DNA from: JBGSUZ01 sp964404895
GTDB lineage: Bacteria; Bacillota; Clostridia; Peptostreptococcales; Acidaminobacteraceae
Assembly (NCBI GenBank): GCA_964404895.1
Contig: CAYOLV010000006.1
Coordinates: forward strand, 62,001 to 126,000
Reading direction: 5' to 3'
DNA length: 64,000 bases
A program made the translations under genes and the position numbers. Positions 51,288 to 60,269 of the stretch are shown here, piece by piece; within the stretch, counting starts at the first letter, position 1; each line of letters opens with the position of its first letter. The notes under the pieces were generated by a model. The model searched no databases, was not told the DNA's origin, and saw only the letters and a list, made by a program, of their open reading frames with translations.

Positions 51288-51944
51288 TTAAGGATTCACA
51301 TACCCATTGATTTTTTCACTTTGAAGCTGTTCATTGGCTACATAGAGAATGACATCGCCTTCAAAAAAGACAAGCTTTGGCCCTGGAGAAAGTTGCAAAT
51401 GGCCGCCACGCTTAACGCCTATAATGGTGGCGCCGGTATGAGCCCAAAACTGGACTTCACCAATGGATTTTCCAATCAAATGACTGCCGCTGCCAATAGG
51501 TACTTCCAACGGGAAAATCAGTCCTACGTTACGAAGGGACATGGCCTGTTCAATCAAATCGTCCAAGGTGCCTTCCAACTGTTGATCAATGGCTCTCTTT
51601 TGAGCAAAGAGGTTTTTGACATCGTCTCTAAGGGTCATAATTTTATCTTCTGCCTGATGCTCAGAAATAAATCGATCTGCAGCTTTAACCGATTTGATCA
51701 CCAAACCTTTTTTATCTAAAACTTCCACCACGTCGCTGTCTTCTAAGAGCTTAATCGCCCTACGGATGGTTTCCGGTGAAACACTGTATTTTCCCGAAAG
51801 AGTTGACCTACCCTTGACCAAATCTCCTTCACTCCACTCGCCGTGTACGATACTGTAAGCAATATCCACTGCGATTTTTTCATACTTCGCAACGCCGTCC
51901 TTTTCTCTGAGGCCCCCTGCTTGCTTCATCTCACTCACCCACAT
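51288..51944 (-). CDS. GntR-type wHTH plus RCK_C protein, BusR-like c-di-AMP regulator
   Basis: The 218-residue protein has a GntR winged helix (about 20-90; YEKIAVDIAYSIVHGEW, SVSPETIRRAIKLLEDSDV), a coiled coil (about 95-135) and a C-terminal RCK_C/TrkA-C domain (about 140-212). This layout is that of BusR, which binds c-di-AMP through RCK_C and represses the glycine-betaine importer BusAB in Lactococcus and Streptococcus. No transporter lies beside it here, so the target is unknown. An alternative start at 51929 (MKQAGG) has GGTGAG upstream and could be the true one. Confidence 0.85.
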   Translation of the reverse strand: MWVSEMKQAGGLREKDGVAKYEKIAVDIAYSIVHGEWSEGDLVKGRSTLSGKYSVSPETIRRAIKLLEDSDVVEVLDKKGLVIKSVKAADRFISEHQAEDKIMTLRDDVKNLFAQKRAIDQQLEGTLDDLIEQAMSLRNVGLIFPLEVPIGSGSHLIGKSIGEVQFWAHTGATIIGVKRGGHLQLSPGPKLVFFEGDVILYVANEQLQSEKINGYVNP

Positions 51945-52155
51945 TCCCTTGATTTTGTTAAATTCCTCTCACTTGCTATGTACCCCATTGAAGAGCAGTG
52001 ACGACAAAAGTAATCTACTTTAATATTGGTGCATTTGCATCCCATTTGTCCATAGTTTTAAAAAATATTTAGCATATTGTTTTTATTGTATGTTATAATA
52101 ATTTTATTGATAAAGCTACACAAAGTCTAAAACTCACTTCATAAAGGAGGCTGCT

Positions 52156-53853
52156 ATGCCTAAATTTAATGAACTCGTGTATGAACGCCCGAATTTGGAT
52201 GCTATCAAAGTAGATTTTGATCGCATTCTTCAATCTTTCAGAACCGCTACCTCGGCAGATGCACAGAACCAATTAATGTCAGAAATCAATACCATCAGAA
52301 ATCGGTATATGACGATGGCAAGTCTTTGCCAAGTCCGACATACCATTGACACCCTAGACCCTTACTATGAAGATGAAAATAATTTCTTTGACGACAACAA
52401 TCCCATCATGGAAAGCTATCAAAGCGACTTCTATATGGCTTTGCTTGAGTCTCCATTCAAAAAAGAACTCACTGAAAAATGGGGCGTACAGCTTTTCAAC
52501 CTTGCAGAACTTCAAATTAAAACTTTCAAACCTGAAATTATTGAAGACTTACAAAATGAAAATAAGCTCATCAGCCAATATGTCAAGTTAAAGGCCAGCG
52601 CTAAAATCGACTTTGATGGGGCAGAACGCAACCTTTCCCAAATGGAGCCTTATACACAGTCAAAAGACCGTGAGCAAAGAATCGCCGCTCAAAAGGCATT
52701 AACTGCTTTCTACGTTGCCAACGAAGAAGAGTTTGATTCCCTTTACGATCAATTGGTAAAAGTGCGTCATCAAATTGCCTTGAAATTAGGTTTCGAAAAC
52801 TATGTGCCCGTGGGTTACGCTAAAATGCAGCGTTCTGACTACGACCACAAAATGGTTGCCAACTACAGAGAACAAGTTTACGAGCACCTCGTTCCGCTCA
52901 CACAAGATCTTAGAAAAAGACAAGCGAAGCGCCTCGGCCTAGAGTCTCTCAAATATTATGACGAGAAACTCGAGTTCCTCAGCGGCAACGCGACGCCAAA
53001 AGGGACACCAGAAGAAATCGTTGCAAATGGCCGTCTCATGTACAAAGAAATGTCTCCTGAAACCCACGAGTTCTTTGAAATGATGGTTGAAAATCAATTG
53101 ATGGATCTTGTATCTAAAAAGGGTAAAGCTGGCGGTGGCTACTGTACCTTCTTTAACTCTTACAAAATGCCATTCATCTTCTCAAACTTCAACGGCACTT
53201 CAGGCGACGTAGACGTTCTCACACACGAAGCGGGTCACGCTTTCCAAGTTTACCTCAGCAGTCACTTTGATATTCCTGAATACTACTGGTCCACTTCAGA
53301 GTCGGCAGAAATTCACTCAATGAGTATGGAGTTCTTTGCTTGGCCTTGGATGAACCACTTCTTCAAGGAAGACACAGACAAATACAAATTCTCACACCTC
53401 TGTTCTGCCCTTCTCTTCATTCCTTATGGGGTTACAGTAGACGAATTCCAACACTTCGTTTATGAAAACCCAACGGCTACACCAGTGGAAAGAAAAACAA
53501 AATGGCGTGACATTGAGAAAAAATACTTGCCTCACAGAGACTACGAAGACAATGACTTCTTAGAAAGAGGCGGCTTCTGGTTCCGTCAAGGGCATATCTT
53601 CGAAGTGCCGTTCTACTACATTGACTACACGTTGGCACAAGTTTGTGCTATGGAGTTCTGGGCAAAATCTAGAACCAATCAAGAGCAAGCTTGGGCAGAC
53701 TATCTCCGACTTTGTAAGACAGGCGGCAGCCAATCCTTCCTCGGTCTTGTAGACGTGGCAGGTCTCCGCAATCCATTTACAACAGGAACGATCAAACACA
53801 TTCTTGAGCCTGTTTCAGAATGGATTTCAAATGTAGACGACTCAAAATTCTAA
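52156..53853 (+). CDS. pepF: oligoendopeptidase F (M3 family)
   Basis: The 565-residue zinc peptidase has the M3 metal motif VDVLTHEAGHAFQVYLSS near residue 356 and the third ligand Glu in SAEIHSMSMEFF. It cleaves oligopeptides in the cytoplasm and fits an amino-acid-using lifestyle. An AAAGGAGG ribosome site precedes the ATG. It is monocistronic with its own terminator. Confidence 0.94.
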   Translation: MPKFNELVYERPNLDAIKVDFDRILQSFRTATSADAQNQLMSEINTIRNRYMTMASLCQVRHTIDTLDPYYEDENNFFDDNNPIMESYQSDFYMALLESPFKKELTEKWGVQLFNLAELQIKTFKPEIIEDLQNENKLISQYVKLKASAKIDFDGAERNLSQMEPYTQSKDREQRIAAQKALTAFYVANEEEFDSLYDQLVKVRHQIALKLGFENYVPVGYAKMQRSDYDHKMVANYREQVYEHLVPLTQDLRKRQAKRLGLESLKYYDEKLEFLSGNATPKGTPEEIVANGRLMYKEMSPETHEFFEMMVENQLMDLVSKKGKAGGGYCTFFNSYKMPFIFSNFNGTSGDVDVLTHEAGHAFQVYLSSHFDIPEYYWSTSESAEIHSMSMEFFAWPWMNHFFKEDTDKYKFSHLCSALLFIPYGVTVDEFQHFVYENPTATPVERKTKWRDIEKKYLPHRDYEDNDFLERGGFWFRQGHIFEVPFYYIDYTLAQVCAMEFWAKSRTNQEQAWADYLRLCKTGGSQSFLGLVDVAGLRNPFTTGTIKHILEPVSEWISNVDDSKF

Positions 53854-53879
53854 TTTTATAATCTAAAACATTCAATTTT

Positions 53880-53928
53880 AAACGGTTCTGATGGATTTCA
53901 CATCCACTTTCAGAACCGTTTTCTTTTT
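53880..53928 (+). terminator. intrinsic terminator of pepF
   Basis: A 12-bp stem AAACGGTTCTGA/TCAGAACCGTTT (53880-53891 with 53910-53921), extended by TGGAT/ATCCA, is followed by TCTTTTTG. Confidence 0.88.
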
Positions 53929-54007
53929 GAAAAAAGCCTATTCTGAGTTGTGTTGTTATACATTTAACGAAGTATAGTGAATATTTTGAATTTTTTTTAT
54001 TATTGTG

Positions 54008-54038
54008 TTGACCTTGGAGTTACTCCAACCTTTAGACT
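54008..54038 (+). promoter_or_regulatory. MerR-type promoter and operator of arginase
   Basis: TTGACC (54008-54013) and TAGACT (54033-54038) are separated by 19 bases, longer than the usual 17. The spacer holds a perfect palindrome TTGGAGT-T-ACTCCAA (54014-54028). This is the classical geometry of MerR-family promoters, in which the regulator untwists an over-long spacer to activate. Just after it, AGACTGA/TCAGTCT (54034-54040 with 54056-54062) can form a hairpin near the transcript start. Confidence 0.75.
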
Positions 54039-54119
54039 GAGAATATCTTGAAAGTTCAGTCTATATCGGCTTTGCTGATTGAGTTACACCATCCACATTA
54101 AAGAAGGAGTAATAAAAAG

Positions 54120-55016
54120 ATGAATATCAATATTATCGGAGTTCCTGTTTTTTATGGCGCAGACAAAAAAGGTCCAGAATTTGGTCCGGACAAACTCAGA
54201 GAGAAAAATATTAAAAATATCCTTTCACAACACGGACATCAGGTTTACGATATGGGCAATCTCCATATTCCAGAAGTGAAGGAGTACAATAAATTCTATT
54301 CCCACGAAAACATGAAATACGCTGAAGCCATTGCTGACATCAACACTAATTTGGCCCATTCAGTAAACGCAGCCCTTCAAATGGGTGCTTTCCCGTTAAC
54401 AGTTGGCGGTGACCACTCCATTGGTCTTGGAAGTATCTCAGGGGTTAGCAAAGCGACAAATAATTTCGCTGTTATTTGGATGGATGCCCATGGGGATATC
54501 AATACCCACGACACTAGCGAAAGCGGCAATGTTCACGGTATGCCTCTTGCAAAAGCTATGGGCTTCGGTCACGAAGATTTGACCAATATCTATTTTGAAG
54601 GCAGAAAAGTTGCCCCTGAAAATGTTTATATTGTAGGCGCAAGAGACTTAGACGACGGTGAACTTGCCCTAATCCAAGCGAAGAACCTCAACGTCTTCAC
54701 AGCTGACGATATTCACGAACAAGGCATTGAAGCTATTTTTGAAAAAATCAATCAACAAATCAACGACAAGGGCATTGAACACATTCATTTAAGCTTTGAC
54801 CTTGATTTTATTGATGCGAAATTTGTTCCTGGTACCGGAACCCCTGTAGGCAACGGCATCGGTGTTGAAGATACAAGAAATATGCTCAGAAGTATTGCCA
54901 CTACTGGAAAACTTAAGTCTATGGACTTTGTGGAACTCAATGTCTTGTTAGATCGAAACGATACCACTGCCAATCTTTCGATTGATTTGCTCGACTGGAT
55001 TTTCAGACACATGTAG
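54120..55016 (+). CDS. rocF: arginase
   Basis: The 298-residue protein has the ureohydrolase manganese motifs TVGGDHSIGLG, WMDAHGDINTH, SGNVHGMPLA and LSFDLDFIDAKFVPGTGTPV, which place it with arginases rather than agmatinases. It hydrolyses arginine to ornithine and urea in the cytoplasm. The upstream promoter has MerR-type spacing and a palindrome, and a MerR-family gene follows. A terminator separates the two. Confidence 0.92.
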   Translation: MNINIIGVPVFYGADKKGPEFGPDKLREKNIKNILSQHGHQVYDMGNLHIPEVKEYNKFYSHENMKYAEAIADINTNLAHSVNAALQMGAFPLTVGGDHSIGLGSISGVSKATNNFAVIWMDAHGDINTHDTSESGNVHGMPLAKAMGFGHEDLTNIYFEGRKVAPENVYIVGARDLDDGELALIQAKNLNVFTADDIHEQGIEAIFEKINQQINDKGIEHIHLSFDLDFIDAKFVPGTGTPVGNGIGVEDTRNMLRSIATTGKLKSMDFVELNVLLDRNDTTANLSIDLLDWIFRHM

Positions 55017-55031
55017 TCATTACTTAAACAG

Positions 55032-55061
55032 GCGCGTAGGTTCTTCCTACGCGCTTTTTTT
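55032..55061 (+). terminator. intrinsic terminator of arginase gene
   Basis: A 9-bp GC-rich stem GCGCGTAGG/CCTACGCGC (55032-55040 with 55046-55054) is followed by TTTTTTT. Confidence 0.9.
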
Positions 55062-55189
55062 ATACAGCAAGAACCATTCGTTCAAGAGATTCTCTGCTCT
55101 ATTAAACCCATTTTCTATGTTAAGGGTGATAGTCTCTCTGCAAATTTGGTACAATACAATATAATCCCTGCAATACAAAGGAGTCCACT

Positions 55190-56047
55190 ATGAGAGATCA
55201 GTTCCTTATTGGCGAATTGGCGTCACTTTTTCAAATCAGCACCGACACCTTGCGGTACTATGACAAAATTGAATTGATCAAACCCGACATCACTGGAAAG
55301 AATGGCTACCGCTACTATAGTATTCGCAGCTTTTTCAAACTGAGCAGAATTTTGTTTTTAAAGGATTTAGATATTCCTTTGGAAGAGATTAAAGGCTATA
55401 TGGAAAATAAGAATACAGAAAAATTAGTTCGGATGCTGCATCAAAAACAAATGGATTTAGACTATAAAATTCAAAGCTGTTTGAATCTGCAAGCAAAAAT
55501 AAATCAAAAACTGGCACTTCTAGAATCTTCTATGCTGAGTAGCAATGAAGTTTCTATTAAAGCTATTCCAAAACGATATGCCCTTTACATGGCTTCCTCA
55601 GATTTTAGAGAACATCAGGAAATCAAATCTACTTTAATGGCCTATAGTCAGTATTTAAAATTCAGTACTTGGGTCACTGAGGGACAAATTTATACCTCGG
55701 TTTCCCAGTCTCACTTGGAAGAACGTAACTTTGCTACCTTCCAATATATTTTTGAAATTCCCCACCACGACTCTTTTACAGAGCAATCCGTACTCGCCAG
55801 CATTCCTGAGGGCTCCGATAAGCTTTCTGTCATCGAAGCAGGACAATATGCCTGTATGCGGTTTATGGGGCCTTACAGCGAAATTGATCAACACTATAAT
55901 GCTTTATTAGATTGGATTGAAGCAAAAGGTTTCACTCTCTGCGGCGATTCTATTGAAATGAACATTGTGGACTATGATTTTTCCGATTCTCACGACGAAT
56001 TTATCTCTGAGCTGCAAGTCCCTATCAAACTCAGTATTTTGAAATAA
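55190..56047 (+). CDS. MerR-family regulator with GyrI-like effector domain
   Basis: The 285-residue protein has an N-terminal MerR winged helix (GELASLFQISTDTLRYYDKIE), a long coiled-coil dimer helix (about 75-120) and a C-terminal GyrI/BmrR-like effector-binding domain (about 125-280). This is the layout of BmrR/BltR, which activate promoters with 19-base spacers on binding a ligand. A promoter of that type lies upstream of the arginase gene 1.1 kb away, so that may be its target. The ligand is not known. An AAAGGAG ribosome site precedes the ATG. Confidence 0.9.
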   Translation: MRDQFLIGELASLFQISTDTLRYYDKIELIKPDITGKNGYRYYSIRSFFKLSRILFLKDLDIPLEEIKGYMENKNTEKLVRMLHQKQMDLDYKIQSCLNLQAKINQKLALLESSMLSSNEVSIKAIPKRYALYMASSDFREHQEIKSTLMAYSQYLKFSTWVTEGQIYTSVSQSHLEERNFATFQYIFEIPHHDSFTEQSVLASIPEGSDKLSVIEAGQYACMRFMGPYSEIDQHYNALLDWIEAKGFTLCGDSIEMNIVDYDFSDSHDEFISELQVPIKLSILK

Positions 56048-56108
56048 ATGGTGGGCTATAGAATCCTTCGGCAACCCCTTCTATAAAAGGGGTCACTAGA
56101 CTAAAAGA

Positions 56109-56147
56109 AAAGGCATCGAAACCCGCTTGCGCGCTTTCGATGCCTTT
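56109..56147. terminator. bidirectional terminator between MerR gene and walJ
   Basis: A 13-bp perfect stem AAAGGCATCGAAA/TTTCGATGCCTTT (56109-56121 with 56135-56147) lies between convergent genes, with As on one side and Ts on the other. Confidence 0.83.
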
Positions 56148-56176
56148 AAAAAAGGGATGTGGAATTCTCCACGGAT

Positions 56177-56977
56177 CTACTTAATATGGTAAAACCGACT
56201 GACTCTGTCCCGATAGGTCATGTCCAGTTGAACATCTCCCCCTATCTCAACACCATCAGCTTCAAGAACCGCTTTAACGGTCTCATACGCCAACTCTGGG
56301 TGGTTATTCTCTTTACTGATATGACCCAGCAAAATGCTCTGCAACCTGCCAGATTTAAGGACTTCCAAAGACACTTCACCTGCATGGTCGTTGGATAAAT
56401 GGCCAATATCCGAAAGGATACGCCTTTTTAAATGGTAAGGGTAAGGACCCACTTTGAGCATTTCAACGTCGTGATTTGCCTCAATCATTAAAATATCCGT
56501 ATCTAAAAGTTCTCTCATAATACTATCTGTAACCGTTCCCAAATCCGTTGCGATGGAGATCTTTCGACTCCCATGCATAAAACTATAGGCCACAGGGTCT
56601 ACCGCATCGTGAGAGATCCCGAAGGGTTTGATCCACAAGTCACCAATTTCAAAAGGTTTGTCATTCTCAAAAATAGTCACTTGGCTCATGCCATATTTTC
56701 CGATTTTAGATTCAATCGCTTCAAAGGTTCCCTGGTTGGCATAAAGTTGCAGACCGTAACGGCGCATCATGACCCCTATGCTTTTCATATGGTCGATGTG
56801 CTCATGAGTCACTAAAATCCCTTTAGCTTTTTCCATATCTTCAGACAGACTGGTTACCGCCGCTTGTATATATTTGCCGCTTAATCCCGCATCCAAAAGG
56901 ACTGCGGTTTTATCCGAAGCAATCCACTGGCAATTGCCACTGCTTCCACTGGCCAAAGAGCAAAATTTCAAACCCAT
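56177..56977 (-). CDS. walJ: WalJ/YycJ MBL-fold exonuclease-like protein
   Basis: The 266-residue protein has the MBL-fold motifs FCSLASGSSGNC, VTHEHIDHMKS, EANHD and GHLSNDHAG. These match YycJ/WalJ, a 5'-3' DNA exonuclease-like protein of Firmicutes. It is last in the wal operon, 22 bases after yycI. The role in the WalRK regulon is not clear even in Bacillus. Confidence 0.92.
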   Translation of the reverse strand: MGLKFCSLASGSSGNCQWIASDKTAVLLDAGLSGKYIQAAVTSLSEDMEKAKGILVTHEHIDHMKSIGVMMRRYGLQLYANQGTFEAIESKIGKYGMSQVTIFENDKPFEIGDLWIKPFGISHDAVDPVAYSFMHGSRKISIATDLGTVTDSIMRELLDTDILMIEANHDVEMLKVGPYPYHLKRRILSDIGHLSNDHAGEVSLEVLKSGRLQSILLGHISKENNHPELAYETVKAVLEADGVEIGGDVQLDMTYRDRVSRFYHIK

Positions 56978-56998
56978 CGTTAAACTCCCTTACTGTTC

Positions 56999-57841
56999 CT
57001 ATTGCTGAGCTTCAATATAATAAACGTGCCCGTTGCCAATGAGAAATCTCCAATAGGGTGAGGCATCTCCTGCTTTAACCGAGCTGACCAAGGTATCTGT
57101 ATCCAATCTATAGCCCAATTCCATTTGCTTAATGCTGATAGGAAGAGCTTCATCCCCTTCATTAAGAGCGTCTAAAGCCAAGAATAAGGCCTTCGCTGGG
57201 GGAATTATATTTCTTTCATAGTCTAGCAACTCTGGCGGATTAAACCATTTACGTTCAAATCTAGAAATTTGATTTCCTGTAAACGTAATACGCATATAGG
57301 CATCGTCTAAAAAATAATCTTTATAGTATTGCCTATAAACAATGGTCATGCCTGCCGCTTCCTCTTCAACAGACCAGTATTTCATGTCTGCTGAACTGAA
57401 CTGAATGTCTTTGAGGAATTGTTCTGCTTTTTCCTTCGCACTTCGAACCGTAAAAGGAGAAGCACTGATATTTACTTTTGGAATGCTCTTAGCATATAAC
57501 AGTTCATTCCCGTTTTCAAGGGTCATTTCATCGCCAATCTCGTTTTTGTATTTACCTAGAATGACAGAATAATTGCCCAACAAATTTTGAGCAACCTGTT
57601 CCGCGTCATACATTTGATATTCCAATCTCATCCCCTGAAGTTTAGACACTCCAGAAGCTTTCTCTTGAACCAAAGTGACTTGTTTGCTTCTAGCGATTTT
57701 TAAAACTTCTTCCCATCCGCTGGACTGATCTTCCACTTTATTATCAAAGACATGTTGAATGTCAAATAAATTGAAAATCAAAATGGCATTGGTCAAAATC
57801 AGGGCGGCTATTAAAATGCTCTTCGACTTGATCCAATCCAT
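56999..57841 (-). CDS. yycI: YycI-like regulator of WalK
   Basis: The 280-residue protein has a short cytoplasmic start, one membrane helix (about 8-26; ILIAALILTNAILIF) and a large extracytoplasmic domain. The start MDWIKSKSILI and the position between yycH and walJ identify YycI. In Bacillus YycH and YycI contact WalK in the membrane and repress its activity. Sequence similarity to Bacillus is low, so the call leans on topology and order. Confidence 0.85.
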   Translation of the reverse strand: MDWIKSKSILIAALILTNAILIFNLFDIQHVFDNKVEDQSSGWEEVLKIARSKQVTLVQEKASGVSKLQGMRLEYQMYDAEQVAQNLLGNYSVILGKYKNEIGDEMTLENGNELLYAKSIPKVNISASPFTVRSAKEKAEQFLKDIQFSSADMKYWSVEEEAAGMTIVYRQYYKDYFLDDAYMRITFTGNQISRFERKWFNPPELLDYERNIIPPAKALFLALDALNEGDEALPISIKQMELGYRLDTDTLVSSVKAGDASPYWRFLIGNGHVYYIEAQQ

Positions 57842-57842
57842 A

Positions 57843-59345
57843 TCAATTGACTCCTTCTGGCGGAATCCATTTTAAGATCTCACCACTATAAATATTAATG
57901 ATATATTGATGACTGCCTACCACAATGTGCCAAGCGGGAATTAAACTCTCTGACTGATTCACGTTTGCATAATAAACTAATTCGACAGACTTCATATTTT
58001 GAAGGACTTCAAAAGCTAAATTGACGTCACTTTCCGAATTTTCCACAGCATCTGTCTTGGTTTGATAATCCGACTTTAGAAAGTTCTCGCTTAAAATATC
58101 ATAGTTCAATTCGACTAAAGCCAATACATTCATGGGTTCATCCCAAATTTCTCCTACGCTGAAAGTACTGACATAACTGCTCAATTTTCTTTCCACGTTG
58201 GTCACTTGGTTTTCCGTAATTTCAACGGTCATTGCTTGCCCTTTTCCGTCACTGCCTAAAAAAATTGGTAAATTTTCCATTTCATATCCAAAACCATAAT
58301 GTTTCACGTTATTCCCGCCGCCATCTTTAAACTCTCGATATTCTGAGAGGTAAAATCCATCGGGCATCTCTCCATAATTCTGAAGCTCTTTAACTGCAAT
58401 CCCCAGCCCCTCTTTAAAAGATATTGCTGCAGTATTGGTCGTCTTTTCATAAATATTTTTATAGCGAATAACGCCGTCTTTACCTATTCTTAAAGCTCTA
58501 TCCCCGTACCCATATAGGTAGACAATCGAACCGTCAATGTCTTCAACTCGTTTTAAAAAATCATAACGATTATTAAATGCCTTACTGGCGTAACTTTTGA
58601 GTTCACTTTCACTTAATTCCGATAGGATGATTTCATCTTTCACCCGAACAAAAGGAATGCTCTCCACTTGATCAACTGGGAAAAACACCTGATTGATTGT
58701 AAACGGCTCCCCTGGTATTGCTAACTTCTTGCTGGGTGCATAGAGTTCCTCAATGGTTTTGGCATCATATAAGTTGACTTCCTTGCGGCTTTCCGTCAGC
58801 AGCTGATCTAAAGAAGTATCTCTTTTCACACCTTCTAACCGATAATACTCGCCCTTCATGGAAAGGCCAATATAAATGTGAGTGTCATCATTGACAGGCA
58901 TAATCACGGTATCAAAACTCATATTTTCCGCGCCGCCACTGACGGGTTTCTCGGTCAGGATTGCCTGCAGTTGCTGCAAGTTCATAGCGAAGGGCATGAC
59001 AAAACGCACTCCCTTTGACTTAACGGCAGCGTCCCATTCTTCTTGGGATATTCGGTCTATCTCCAAATATTCCACATAATTTTTAATATACTTCCGCGAT
59101 TCTTGCCATAGGCTTAGCTTGGTTTCAGTGGAAAAAAAACCTTTATACAAACCGCCCCCAAAACTGACTGAACAGCTTTGGGGGTATAAAAGAGCTTCAT
59201 AATTTATAGGTTTTTCGTTTGCAGACTTTGTATAAGCACTTTCCGATGAGCTACTTTTCAAGTCTAACAGTAAAGATCCTGCTAAAATCAAACATAAGGT
59301 AAACAATATGGCGAGCATCCCAGATTTTAGTTTTTCAAAAATCAT
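57843..59345 (-). CDS. yycH: YycH-like regulator of WalK
   Basis: The 500-residue protein has a single membrane helix near the N-terminus (GMLAILFTLCLILAGSLLL) and a long extracytoplasmic domain. That is the topology of YycH. It follows an unrecognised gene and precedes yycI by one base. The ATG at 59345 has GCGGAGG upstream, and a longer frame is rejected because it would cover that site. It probably works with YycI on WalK at the membrane. Confidence 0.85.
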   Translation of the reverse strand: MIFEKLKSGMLAILFTLCLILAGSLLLDLKSSSSESAYTKSANEKPINYEALLYPQSCSVSFGGGLYKGFFSTETKLSLWQESRKYIKNYVEYLEIDRISQEEWDAAVKSKGVRFVMPFAMNLQQLQAILTEKPVSGGAENMSFDTVIMPVNDDTHIYIGLSMKGEYYRLEGVKRDTSLDQLLTESRKEVNLYDAKTIEELYAPSKKLAIPGEPFTINQVFFPVDQVESIPFVRVKDEIILSELSESELKSYASKAFNNRYDFLKRVEDIDGSIVYLYGYGDRALRIGKDGVIRYKNIYEKTTNTAAISFKEGLGIAVKELQNYGEMPDGFYLSEYREFKDGGGNNVKHYGFGYEMENLPIFLGSDGKGQAMTVEITENQVTNVERKLSSYVSTFSVGEIWDEPMNVLALVELNYDILSENFLKSDYQTKTDAVENSESDVNLAFEVLQNMKSVELVYYANVNQSESLIPAWHIVVGSHQYIINIYSGEILKWIPPEGVN

Positions 59346-59361
59346 AGCGGGCCTCCGCAGG

Positions 59362-60108
59362 TTACTTCTTACCACTTTCTATGTTTTTAATCAATTCACT
59401 TGCCGGAATGACTTCAAACTCAAGAGTTTTAACAACTTTATTTGTATCTGAACGGGCAAAAGTCAACTTATAAGAACCCGGTTGAATATCTTTTACAACC
59501 TTGCTAAAGCCTGGCAATTTGCCATTTCCGATTTTATAGTCTGAAAAAATAACAACAGTGGTCATATCGATGTAATCATTTGACGCTTCTTTATAGCTCT
59601 CTTTTACTTCTTTAAGACTACTTGCTACTTTATCTAGGTCTTCTTTGAGTTCTTTGATCTTAGCTGCAGTTTTTTTCTCTTCTACGGCTTTTTCATAAGC
59701 ATTTAAAGCTTTCTCATACTCCAGACCTGCTTTAACGCGTTCTTCGTAAGCGTCAGTAAACTTTTTAAGAATTGTCTTTTCTTGCTCACTGTTTAAGTCT
59801 TTTTCTAAAAGAAATTTAGGTGCACTGAGGGAAGTTAACTCGCTTGCACTGTCCACCGCTTGTTTGCCATCTAGACGAACCAAAGTCATATCTACTGTGA
59901 TGCCGGTAGGGGTTGTAACTGTACCAGAAATTGTTAAATTATCTGTCAACGTAGACTTTACGGTCTTCACGCCTGGTTGCTCAATATTAATACTTTCTGC
60001 AATTTCAGCATCTGCAATAACCTTTTTTACTACTGTCCCAAAACTGGCGAAACCCAAAATGCCAATAACCAACATAATGAACGCCATCGAGAACCCTCTT
60101 TTGAACAT
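59362..60108 (-). CDS. unrecognised membrane-anchored coiled-coil protein inserted in the wal operon
   Basis: I do not recognise this 248-residue protein. It has one membrane helix at the N-terminus (AFIMLVIGILGFASFGTVV) and a likely extracytoplasmic region. About residues 105-190 form a charged coiled coil rich in Lys, Glu and Ala. It lies between walK and yycH, where Bacillus has no gene. The start at 60108 follows GGAGG, and the preceding promoter holds a perfect WalR-box. The strong N-terminal anchor and context suggest a wall or membrane sensor, but that is inference. Confidence 0.78.
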   Translation of the reverse strand: MFKRGFSMAFIMLVIGILGFASFGTVVKKVIADAEIAESINIEQPGVKTVKSTLTDNLTISGTVTTPTGITVDMTLVRLDGKQAVDSASELTSLSAPKFLLEKDLNSEQEKTILKKFTDAYEERVKAGLEYEKALNAYEKAVEEKKTAAKIKELKEDLDKVASSLKEVKESYKEASNDYIDMTTVVIFSDYKIGNGKLPGFSKVVKDIQPGSYKLTFARSDTNKVVKTLEFEVIPASELIKNIESGKK

Positions 60109-60155
60109 ATGGGCTTCCTCCATTCTTATTATTTTGTGTAATTGCTTATAACAAT

Positions 60156-60188
60156 ATTATAAACGATTATTATTACAAACAAATTACA
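60156..60188 (-). promoter_or_regulatory. internal promoter with perfect WalR-box
   Basis: On the minus strand TGTAAT-TTGTT-TGTAAT (60172-60188) equals the WalR consensus TGTWAH-N5-TGTWAH. A TATAAT (60156-60161) lies 10 bases downstream of it, so the box covers the weak -35. The site is in the 161-base gap before the unrecognised wal gene. Confidence 0.7.
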
Positions 60189-60269
60189 CGCTACTTACAA
60201 GAACATGACAGTTCTGCTGATTTTGGAACATTTCTAGGAAAACGCCTACTTTATATTCCAAGTAATTCC

